DNA of 19,859 nucleotides from Ga0077527 sp038316355. Lineage in GTDB: Bacteria; Pseudomonadota; Gammaproteobacteria; Burkholderiales; SG8-41. The notes beneath the pieces were generated by a model. It was not told where the DNA came from. It worked only from the letters and a program-made list of their open reading frames with translations, and searched no databases. The stretch's first letter is position 1, and each line of letters begins with the position of its first letter. A program made the position numbers and the translations under genes. The DNA lies in the NCBI GenBank assembly GCA_038316355.1, contig JBBQAO010000068.1, positions 1-19,859 on the forward strand, in the 5' to 3' direction. Of the stretch, positions 13,999-19,859 are shown piece by piece.

Positions 13999-15204
13999 TT
14001 AAATAACTTTTTCTGCGCGCAGCTCATTGATGCGGGTATCGCTGAAACCGAGTTCCTCGCGCAACACAGCTTCGGTGTGCTGGCCCAGCAGCGGCGGCGC
14101 GCGACGAATGCTCGCCGGCGTATCGCTGAAGCGAAACGGGATGCCGAGCATTTTTACATTGCCCGCGGTCGGATGCTCAACGGAAGTCACCATCTCACGC
14201 GCAATCGCATGCGGCGCGGCGAGGGCCTGCGCCACGCTGTTGATGCGGCCACAGGGAATGCCGGCAGCCGTCAGTTTCCCGATCCAGGACTCCGCGCCTT
14301 CGCCTTTCAATTCGGCCTTGATCAATTCATCCAGCGCATCACGGTTGCCAATGCGATCCGGATTCTTGATGAAACGGGCATCGGTCACCCACTCGGCATG
14401 GCCGAGCACCGCGGCAAATTTTGCGAACTGGCCGTCGTTGCCCACCGCCACCGCGATCATGTCGTCGTGCGTCGGGTAGGCAGTGTACGGCACGATGTTG
14501 GGATGGCCGTTGCCGAAACGCCCGGCGTTTTTGCCGGAGATCAGATGATTGGATGCGACATTGGCCAGCATCGCCAGTCCGGAATCAAACAGGGACACTT
14601 CGACATGCTGACCACGACCGGTCGTGTGGCGCGCATTCAGCGCAGCCAGTACCGAATTGCAGGCGAGCATGCCGGTGCAGATATCGACAATGGCCACGCC
14701 ATACTTCATTGGCGTGCCGCCGGGTTCGCCGGTGATACTCATCAGACCGGATTCGGCCTGCAGGATGAAATCGTAGCCGGGCAAACCGGCCTTGGGACCG
14801 ACCGCACCATAACCGGTGATCGAACAACGCACGACCCGCGGCGCGTTTTCCTTCAGCCAGTCGTTGCTGAAGCCCCATTTTTCCAGCGTGCCAACCTTGA
14901 AGTTTTCGACCAGCACATCGGACTTGCGGATCAGTCCGGCCAGCACTTCCTGGCCGGACTTCATCGCCATGTTCAGCGTCATCGACCGTTTGTTGCGGTT
15001 GACGCCGAGGTAATAGGCCGACTCGCCTTCGGCAAATGGCGGGCCCCAGCTGCGGGTGTCGTCACCCGCGCCGGGCGGTTCGACCTTGATCACATCCGCG
15101 CCCATGTCGCCGAGCATCATGGTGCACAGGGGGCCAGCGAGGATGCGCGTCAGGTCGAGGACGCGGATGCCCGCGAGGGCACCCTGTGATTCTGTGGAGG
15201 GCAT
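13999..15204 (-). CDS. CaiB/BaiF family (class III) CoA transferase
   Basis: Moves CoA from a donor acyl-CoA to an acid, activating it for breakdown. The 401-residue protein is full length. N-terminal LAGIRVLDLTRILAGPLCTMMLGDMGADVIKVEPPGAGDDTRSWGPPF (about 10-57), LVENFKVGTLEKWG (about 98-111), GYGAVGPKAGLPGYDFILQAESGLMSITG (about 131-159), and IVDICTGMLACNSVLAAL, where D174 aligns with the catalytic Asp of formyl-CoA transferase, are all typical. GRGQHVEVSLFDS follows. It closely resembles the succinyl-CoA-dependent branch (mesaconate, itaconate, succinate/hydroxymethylglutarate type), but the acceptor cannot be fixed by eye. A 113-base gap with an unusual heptamer array separates it from the upstream crotonase gene; 27 bases separate it from the downstream epimerase-like gene. 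Confidence 0.93.
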   Translation of the reverse strand: MPSTESQGALAGIRVLDLTRILAGPLCTMMLGDMGADVIKVEPPGAGDDTRSWGPPFAEGESAYYLGVNRNKRSMTLNMAMKSGQEVLAGLIRKSDVLVENFKVGTLEKWGFSNDWLKENAPRVVRCSITGYGAVGPKAGLPGYDFILQAESGLMSITGEPGGTPMKYGVAIVDICTGMLACNSVLAALNARHTTGRGQHVEVSLFDSGLAMLANVASNHLISGKNAGRFGNGHPNIVPYTAYPTHDDMIAVAVGNDGQFAKFAAVLGHAEWVTDARFIKNPDRIGNRDALDELIKAELKGEGAESWIGKLTAAGIPCGRINSVAQALAAPHAIAREMVTSVEHPTAGNVKMLGIPFRFSDTPASIRRAPPLLGQHTEAVLREELGFSDTRINELRAEKVI

Positions 15205-15225
15205 GTGTGGGGCTTTTTAAAAGCG

Positions 15226-15320
15226 TGATTGGTGACTAGTAATTGGTAATTGGATCCGTAGACGCGACGATCCCCGCACCAACCACCAGTCACCAGTTAC
15301 CAATTACCAATTACCAGTTA
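15226..15320. repeat. Inverted arrays of a heptanucleotide repeat (TRAYTGG)
   Basis: The left array 15226-15253 is four heptamers (TGATTGG, TGACTAG, TAATTGG twice). The right array 15279-15320 is six heptamers in the opposite orientation (CCAACCA, CCAGTCA, CCAGTTA, CCAATTA twice, CCAGTTA). The loop between them is itself closed by GGATC (15252-15256) and GATCC (15269-15273). Right units 3-6 can pair with the whole left array with few mismatches, giving a stem of about 28 bases. The last right-hand unit contains the stop codon of the crotonase gene. Short heptamer repeats of this style are known as STRRs in cyanobacteria; in this setting the element may be mobile or structural. Confidence 0.85.
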
Positions 15321-16226
15321 CCGCTTTTTCCGCATCGACGGCGGCGCGTTGAGATCACGCTCAAAACCGTCAACATATTTGTCCAGTTCCTTCTTCGCCT
15401 GCACGCGGAATTTCTGGAAATTCGGTTTGCGACCGGCGAGAAACGCTTCCATGCCTTCGTTGGCTTCGGGTGAACCCCAGACATGCGCCAGCAGTTCCAT
15501 GCCGTGTTGCCACGAGGCATACAGGTTGTCGGATTCGGCATTCAGTGACTTCTTGGTCATGCGGAGGGTCAGCGCACTGTGGCCCTTCATTGTTTCGCAC
15601 CACTTCAGTGTTTCCTTGACCAGATCCTTCTGCGGCACACATTTGTTGATCAGGCCGACTTCCACCGCTTCCTTGGCGCCGAAGCGCCGTGCACAGAAAA
15701 TCATTTCGCGCGCCAGGCGTTCGCCGATGATGCGCGGGATGTACTGGGTCGCACCCACTGTCGGGCAGGCCCCGACCTTGGCACCGGTCTGACCGAGCAC
15801 CGCGTTTTCCGAGGCAATCACCAGATCACACCACAGCGCGAGTTCATGTCCACCGCCCATGCACCAGCCGTTGACCATGGCGATCACCGGGATCGGCAGG
15901 CCACGGATGGTCATCGCGAGTCCGAGCATGCGGTCGTTCCACATATAGGCGTTGGTGAAATTGAGGCGCTTCATGGCATAAAAATCGCCACCCGCCGAAA
16001 ACGACTTGTTGCCCTTGCCGGTAATCACGGCGCAGACGATGGTCGGATCTTCGCGCGTGAATTTCAGCGCATCGATCATTTCGTCCAGGGTCTGCTCGCG
16101 AAATGCGTTCAGCACCTTCTCGCGGTTGATGGTGATCCACGCCACCTGGTCCTTCACTTCAAAAAGGATATCGCTGTATTTGCGGGTTGCGGGTTTTTTT
16201 GCGGTTTTTTTACGGGCTGCAGGCAT
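15318..16226 (-). CDS. Crotonase-fold enzyme (enoyl-CoA hydratase family, BadI/MenB-like)
   Basis: Acts on a CoA thioester by hydration, isomerisation or C-C bond cleavage/formation. The 302-residue protein has a Lys/Ala-rich N-terminal tail (1-16, MPAARKKTAKKPATRK) and then the crotonase core: WITINREKVLNAFREQT, oxyanion-hole SAGGD (77-81), GWCMGGGHELALWCD (120-134) and the GQTGAKVG segment (145-152), followed by a C-terminal helix and basic tail. From memory, the GQTGxKVG segment and overall spacing fit the MenB/BadI branch, but E128 occupies the general enoyl-CoA hydratase Glu position and the MenB/BadI Asp is replaced by Pro at 155. Reaction type is therefore left open. It is the first enzyme gene after the LysR gene. 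Its stop codon lies in a heptamer repeat. Confidence 0.87.
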   Translation of the reverse strand: MPAARKKTAKKPATRKYSDILFEVKDQVAWITINREKVLNAFREQTLDEMIDALKFTREDPTIVCAVITGKGNKSFSAGGDFYAMKRLNFTNAYMWNDRMLGLAMTIRGLPIPVIAMVNGWCMGGGHELALWCDLVIASENAVLGQTGAKVGACPTVGATQYIPRIIGERLAREMIFCARRFGAKEAVEVGLINKCVPQKDLVKETLKWCETMKGHSALTLRMTKKSLNAESDNLYASWQHGMELLAHVWGSPEANEGMEAFLAGRKPNFQKFRVQAKKELDKYVDGFERDLNAPPSMRKKR

Positions 16227-16314
16227 ATTTATTCATCCGTCAGTTGTTCAGAAAAGAGCCTTGGAGTTTAACAGAACGTCCCGCGCATTCGTGCGGCGCC
16301 ATCCCGGCACGGCA

Positions 16315-17226
16315 TCAGAGCGCCTTGACCGCGTCCGCGAGTATCTGTCTGAACCACCGGTGCGAAGCCTCCTTGTGCGTGCGTTCATGCCAGAACACGG
16401 CGATGCGCATGTCGGGAATGCTGATCGGCGGCTCGATAACCTGTAACGACAGCTGATCAGCCACGCCCTGCGCCAGCCTTGCCGGAACCGTGGCAATCAG
16501 GTCGGTATGCGCCACCGTATAAAACACCGTCCAGAAGTTCTGCATCAGCAGCGCGATGCGCAGCTTTTTGCCGTGAGAGGCCACCACTTCGTCTATCACC
16601 CGGCCAGAAGGGCTTTTGCGAAAAAAGCGTGAACGCACATGAGGCAGCGCAAAATACTGTTCCTCAGTCATCGCGCCCCTGATCTGCGGATGCCCCTTCC
16701 TGACCAGGCAGACAAACTCGTCACGGAACAGAAACTTCGAGCGCAGGCTGCGCGGCGGATCGCGCAGCCAGGCGAGGCGAAAATCAATCTCGCCCTTCTC
16801 CAGCCATTCTGACGAACGTTCCGGGTGTGGCGTGCGAAACTCGATGTCCACCCCCGGCGCCGCTTTTTGCAGCAGCCCGAACAATCCCGGTGCCAGCACA
16901 TACTCGACGTATTCCGGAGCCGTCAGCACAAATTTCATGCGCGAGGTCTCCGGCCTAAACTCTGCCGCCATGGCAACCACGCCGTCGATTTCGGCGAGTA
17001 TGCGTCCCACGGGCTCACGCAACTCCAGCGCATGCCGGGTCGGCACCATTTCGCTTTGCGCCCGCAGCAGCAGCGGGTCGTCAAACAGCCGGCGCAGGCG
17101 CGCCAGCGCATGGCTCATCGCCGGCTGGCTCAGGTTCATGTGCTCGGCCGCCCGCGACACGCTGCGCTCGGTCATCAGCGCGTCAAAACACCGCAACAGA
17201 TGCACGTCCAGGGATTTGATATTCAT
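16315..17226 (-). CDS. LysR-family transcriptional regulator
   Basis: The 303-residue protein has the N-terminal winged helix-turn-helix (about 5-63: LLRCFDALMTERSVSRAAEHMNLSQPAMSHALARLRRLFDDPLLLR) and a C-terminal periplasmic-binding-protein-like effector domain (about 90-295). LysR regulators usually bind T-N11-A dyads next to divergent genes and respond to a pathway intermediate. It is divergent from the Bug binding protein and precedes the crotonase gene on the same strand with an 88-base gap, so it probably controls one or both arms of the cluster. A perfect T-N11-A palindrome lies 34 bases upstream of its ATG (17260-17274), fitting autoregulation. The wHTH resembles the NodD/NahR-like branch, which often respond to aromatic or organic acids; this is a loose inference. 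Confidence 0.93.
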   Translation of the reverse strand: MNIKSLDVHLLRCFDALMTERSVSRAAEHMNLSQPAMSHALARLRRLFDDPLLLRAQSEMVPTRHALELREPVGRILAEIDGVVAMAAEFRPETSRMKFVLTAPEYVEYVLAPGLFGLLQKAAPGVDIEFRTPHPERSSEWLEKGEIDFRLAWLRDPPRSLRSKFLFRDEFVCLVRKGHPQIRGAMTEEQYFALPHVRSRFFRKSPSGRVIDEVVASHGKKLRIALLMQNFWTVFYTVAHTDLIATVPARLAQGVADQLSLQVIEPPISIPDMRIAVFWHERTHKEASHRWFRQILADAVKAL

Positions 17227-17228
17227 GA

Positions 17229-17256
17229 TTTATGCACGACTTTTTATTCACGACTT
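17229..17256. repeat. Adjacent tandem 14-mers at the LysR start
   Basis: TTTATGCACGACTT (17229-17242) is followed without gap by TTTATTCACGACTT (17243-17256). Thirteen of 14 bases are identical. The pair begins three bases upstream of the LysR start codon and ends four bases before the T-N11-A dyad, so it lies in the LysR leader or core promoter. Confidence 0.6.
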
Positions 17257-17259
17257 GAA

Positions 17260-17292
17260 ATTCACATTGTGAATACGCGGAATGCAGTATTC
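17260..17292. promoter_or_regulatory. Probable LysR operator: T-N11-A dyad plus second inverted repeat
   Basis: ATTCACA-T-TGTGAAT (17260-17274) is a perfect 15-base palindrome and contains the LysR-box form TTCACATTGTGAA (T-N11-A). It overlaps a second inverted repeat, GAATAC (17271-17276), ten bases, GTATTC (17287-17292). Paired recognition and activation sites of this kind are usual between a LysR gene and its divergent target. Confidence 0.65.
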
Positions 17293-17307
17293 CTTATAGA
17301 CGAATTA

Positions 17308-17322
17308 TAGGCGGTGCGCCTA
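17308..17322. promoter_or_regulatory. Third dyad in the LysR/Bug intergenic region
   Basis: TAGGC-GGTGC-GCCTA: perfect five-base arms with a five-base centre, just after two TTATAG copies (17294-17299 and 17305-17310) that could serve as -10-like sequences for the Bug gene. Function unknown; it could be an activation site or an element of the early leader. Confidence 0.35.
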
Positions 17323-17337
17323 GACTGATTGCGAAGA

Positions 17338-17440
17338 GCGGCCTCAGGCCGCCGCCGGGCCGGAACAATACCGAACGGCTCAAAAAGATCAGAAATAGAT
17401 CTGAAATCATCCCGTTGCCGGACACACCCGCTACGTCCGG
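17338..17440 (+). promoter_or_regulatory. Structured leader of the Bug gene: two hairpins and tandem 11-mers
   Basis: Hairpin 1 is GCGGCC-TCA-GGCCGC (17338-17352). Tandem 11-mers AGATCAGAAAT and AGATCTGAAAT (17386-17407) abut exactly and differ at one base. Hairpin 2 is CCGGAC, eleven bases, GTCCGG (17418-17440), ending ten bases before the strong ribosome binding site AAGGAGG (17451-17457). If transcription begins near the dyads upstream, the leader would be about 140 bases. No known riboswitch is recognised. Confidence 0.45.
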
Positions 17441-17464
17441 TGGTCACTCAAAGGAGGAAATGCC

Positions 17465-18439
17465 ATGTCTCGCCTTATCAGCGCGTCTTTGTTCACCCTG
17501 CTGACACTGTGTGCAGGTTTCGCCGCAACCGCCCAGGACTATCCAAACCGCCCAGTACGCATGGTCATCCCGTTTGCACCGGGCGGCGCCACCGACATCA
17601 TCGCGCGCATACTCGAACCCAGACTGACCAAACGCCTGAACCAGCAAATCGTCATCGACAACCGCCCCGGCGCCGCCGGCAACATCGCGGTCGAACTGGT
17701 CGCGCAGGCACAGCCCGACGGTTACACGCTACTGATCGGCAACATTTCCACCAACTCCATCAATCCCCTGCTGTTTGTAAAACGCAGCAAGGTCAATGCA
17801 CTGAAAGACCTGGCGGGAATTTCCAAACTGGTGGCGATTCCCAATTTCATCCTGGGCAGCCCGAAGATTCCCTCCACCACGCTGAAGGAAGCACTGGCGT
17901 ACGCCAAGTCGCGGCAGGGGCAACTCAATTACCAGGCGCCGCTGGGCTCCTATTCCCACCTCGACATGCTGGCGCTGACTGCCGCCGCCGGCGTGAAAAT
18001 GGTGCACCTGCCGTCCAAGGGCGCGGGCGAAACCCTGCCTGCCCTGCTGCGCGGCGACATCCACATCACTGAATCCAATGTGGCCTCCAACATCGGTGCG
18101 GTCAAAGCCGGACAGGTCAAGGCCTTTGCCGTGACCGCGGAACAGCGCCTGACGGACCTGCCCAACGTACCGACCATGGCCGAGGCCGGATTTCCCGGCA
18201 TGGGCAGCCTCAACTGGAACGGCATCTTTGCGCCAGCCGCTACCCGCAAGGCCGTCATCACCCGGCTGCATGCCGACATCGTCTCGGCCATGCAGGAATT
18301 GCACAACGAAGGTGCGCTGGCAAAACGCGCGATACCGGTGAGCCTGAGCGCCTCGCCCGCCGAATTCGACGCCTACGTGCGTTCCGAGTCGGAGCGCTGG
18401 AGAAAAATCATCCGCGACAACAAGGTCAGCATCGACTGA
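17465..18439 (+). CDS. Bug-family periplasmic solute-binding protein (TTT family)
   Basis: Captures a carboxylated small molecule in the periplasm. The 324-residue protein has a Sec signal MSRLISASLFTLLTLCAGFAATA (cleavage probably after A23) and the Bug hallmark start YPNRPVRMVIPFAPGGATDIIARIL, with the ligand-gripping GGxxD loop at about 40-44, then NRPGAAGNIAVELVAQAQPDGYTLLIGN and LPSKGAGETLPALLRGDIH. ATG at 17465 follows AAGGAGG with seven-base spacing, one of the best ribosome binding sites in the window. No tctA/tctB membrane subunits are visible; orphan Bug proteins are very common in Burkholderiales. Divergent from the LysR gene and 54 bases upstream of the hydrolase gene, it probably supplies or senses the substrate of this cluster. 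Confidence 0.93.
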   Translation: MSRLISASLFTLLTLCAGFAATAQDYPNRPVRMVIPFAPGGATDIIARILEPRLTKRLNQQIVIDNRPGAAGNIAVELVAQAQPDGYTLLIGNISTNSINPLLFVKRSKVNALKDLAGISKLVAIPNFILGSPKIPSTTLKEALAYAKSRQGQLNYQAPLGSYSHLDMLALTAAAGVKMVHLPSKGAGETLPALLRGDIHITESNVASNIGAVKAGQVKAFAVTAEQRLTDLPNVPTMAEAGFPGMGSLNWNGIFAPAATRKAVITRLHADIVSAMQELHNEGALAKRAIPVSLSASPAEFDAYVRSESERWRKIIRDNKVSID

Positions 18440-18493
18440 CACCGGGCCACTTCGAATTCACTCATTCACTCATCGTATTCAGAAATCCTTCTC

Positions 18494-19859
18494 ATGAGCA
18501 AGAGCAACAGCAAACTCTCCCAGCCCCGCCACTCGATGGTGATCGAAAAAAACGTCAAGGTCGGCATGCGCGACGGCGCCGTGCTTTATGCCGACATCTT
18601 CCGCCCGAAAGGCAGCGGCAAGTTTCCGGCCATCGTCAACATCAGTGCCTACCAGAAAGATAAAATATGGGTGCCGCCGCACGACCTCGAGGAAAAGGCC
18701 AATCCGTACATGACCTGGGAGACGGTCAATCCGCTGTGGTGGGTGCCGCGCGGTTATGCCTGCGTACGCGTCGACACGCGCGGCTCGGGCAAGTCGCCGG
18801 GCCTGTCCGATCCCGGCGGCCCACAGGAGACCCTGGATTTCTACGATTCCATTGAATGGTCAGCAAAACAGAAATGGTGCAGCGGCAACATCGGCAGCGC
18901 CGGCATTTCCTACCACGCAGTCACGCAATGGCGCGTGGCCGGACTGCAGCCGCCATCGCTGAAAGCGATGATCCCGTGGGAAGGTTACGGCGACGCCTAC
19001 CGCGATTCCGTATTTCACGGCGGCATTTTCCAGCTCTATTACCTCGCCACCTGGTACGCGACACAGATGGCGCACCACCTGCTGGGTGACCCGCAAGAAT
19101 ACAACCCCGACGCCTTCCGCAACGAGCGCCTCTATAACTACATGCGCCACAGCCTCGACACCGGCTACTGGGACAACCGCGGCGCGCAATGGGACAAGAT
19201 CAAGGTGCCCTTCCTCTCCGCCGGCAACTGGAGCGGACACAACCTGCACCTGCGCGGCAACGTCGAGGGCTACGTGCGCGCGGCATCCAAGCACAAAAAA
19301 CTGCGCATCCACACCGGCACCCATTACCACGCCTTCTACACCGAGGAAGGCCGCCTCGACCAGTTGCGCTGGTTCGACTACTGGCTGAAAGGCATAGAGA
19401 CCGGAATCATGAAGGACCCGCCGATCAAGCTGATGATCCGCACCGGCGGCAAAACGATGAAGGATTACAAGTTCCGCTTCGAAAAGGAATGGCCGCTCAA
19501 GCGCACAAAGTGGACCAAGCTTTATCTGCAGGCCGACCGCAAGGCCCCCGGCACGGGCGCGATGGACAGCGAAGGCGCGCTGCGTAGCACACCGTCGAAA
19601 AAAGCGGCTTCGGTTACCTACTCAGCCACTGGCGTATCTCACGCCGGCGTCGCTTCGGCCTCATCGACGATGCTACAGGCCGGCAGCATGAACCGCACCG
19701 GCATCTCCTTTGAAACCGGAGCGATGAAGGAGGACACCGAAGTCACCGGCCCGGCGAAACTGGTGGTGTGGGTATCGAGCACGACCAAGGACATGGACAT
19801 GTTCGTCACCGTGCGCAACATCGGGCCCGACGGCAAGGACGTGTGGGAAGTCGGCCCGC
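18494..19859 (+). CDS. CocE/NonD-type alpha/beta hydrolase (3' end outside the window)
   Basis: Probably hydrolyses an ester or amide (X-Pro dipeptidyl-peptidase S15 / cocaine-esterase group). The frame is open from the ATG at 18494 to the window edge: 455 residues, C-terminus missing. Visible parts are the beta strands MVIEKNVKVGMRDGAVLYADIFRPKG (about 15-40), YACVRVDTRGSGKSPG (88-103), the nucleophile elbow GISYHA with S139 (137-142), a helical cap, LSAGNWSGHNLHLRGNVEGYVRAA (241-264), THYHAFYTEEG with the likely catalytic His at 277 or 279, and the beginning of the C-terminal jelly-roll domain (GPAKLVVWVSSTTKDMDMFVTVRN, from about 419). There is no secretion signal. The elbow lacks the usual final Gly, and the canonical Asp after the GNW strand is not evident. 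No clear ribosome binding site precedes the ATG. It follows the Bug gene and is likely co-transcribed. Confidence 0.87.
   Translation, partial: MSKSNSKLSQPRHSMVIEKNVKVGMRDGAVLYADIFRPKGSGKFPAIVNISAYQKDKIWVPPHDLEEKANPYMTWETVNPLWWVPRGYACVRVDTRGSGKSPGLSDPGGPQETLDFYDSIEWSAKQKWCSGNIGSAGISYHAVTQWRVAGLQPPSLKAMIPWEGYGDAYRDSVFHGGIFQLYYLATWYATQMAHHLLGDPQEYNPDAFRNERLYNYMRHSLDTGYWDNRGAQWDKIKVPFLSAGNWSGHNLHLRGNVEGYVRAASKHKKLRIHTGTHYHAFYTEEGRLDQLRWFDYWLKGIETGIMKDPPIKLMIRTGGKTMKDYKFRFEKEWPLKRTKWTKLYLQADRKAPGTGAMDSEGALRSTPSKKAASVTYSATGVSHAGVASASSTMLQAGSMNRTGISFETGAMKEDTEVTGPAKLVVWVSSTTKDMDMFVTVRNIGPDGKDVWEVGP

Noticed and set aside
13144..15189. 681-residue open frame on the + strand
   Set aside because: Antisense to the Ldh-family, VOC and CoA transferase genes; no recognisable domain and shadow-like composition.
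16227..16314. Promoter for the crotonase gene (minus strand TGTTAAACT as an extended -10)
   Set aside because: Only four of six bases match TATAAT and no -35 is evident; the gene may be read through from the LysR gene.

Overview
The window is high-GC DNA, most likely from a betaproteobacterium. The best taxonomic evidence is the gmk-rpoZ-spoT block, the betaproteobacterial type of short omega subunit, and a Bug-type (TTT family) periplasmic binding protein next to CoA-dependent catabolic genes. Genus cannot be read from the sequence. I saw no tRNA, rRNA, transposase, integrase or CRISPR array. The strongest sign of genome plasticity is three different short-repeat arrays lying between genes.

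Layout. (1) 3-3039, + strand: the housekeeping block gmk, rpoZ, spoT, linking GMP metabolism, RNA polymerase and (p)ppGpp. (2) 3165-5725, + strand: a two-gene signalling unit, a receiver-PAS-GGDEF-EAL protein whose stop overlaps the start of a stand-alone receiver. (3) 5730-6018: eight imperfect 33-36 bp units, each holding a hairpin with invariant arms, between convergent genes. (4) 6017-6849, - strand: a small lipoprotein and a glycine-zipper protein, preceded by a well-formed sigma-54 -24/-12 promoter. (5) 7074-10398, - strand: a GlrK / lipoprotein / GlrR three-gene unit whose response regulator is a sigma-54 activator. It is the obvious candidate to drive the promoter next door. (6) 10504-11103, - strand: an orphan MlaC-type periplasmic lipid carrier.

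(7) 11335-19859: an organic-acid catabolic region. On the - strand, in transcription order, are a LysR regulator, a crotonase-fold enzyme, a CaiB/BaiF CoA transferase, a methylmalonyl-CoA-epimerase-like VOC protein and an Ldh-family (malate/lactate/ureidoglycolate type) dehydrogenase. On the + strand are a FAH-family hydrolase (convergent with that set) and, divergent from the LysR gene, a Bug solute-binding protein followed by a CocE/NonD-type hydrolase that runs off the window. Together they suggest capture of an organic acid or ester, hydrolysis, CoA activation, hydration or C-C cleavage, epimerisation and NAD(P)-linked oxidation. The substrate cannot be deduced, and I know of no named pathway with this gene set.

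Most worth following up: the sigma-54 promoter beside glrR, the invariant-arm hairpin array, the compact set of dyads and tandem repeats between the LysR and Bug genes, and the unusual active-site residues of the crotonase and the CocE-like hydrolase.
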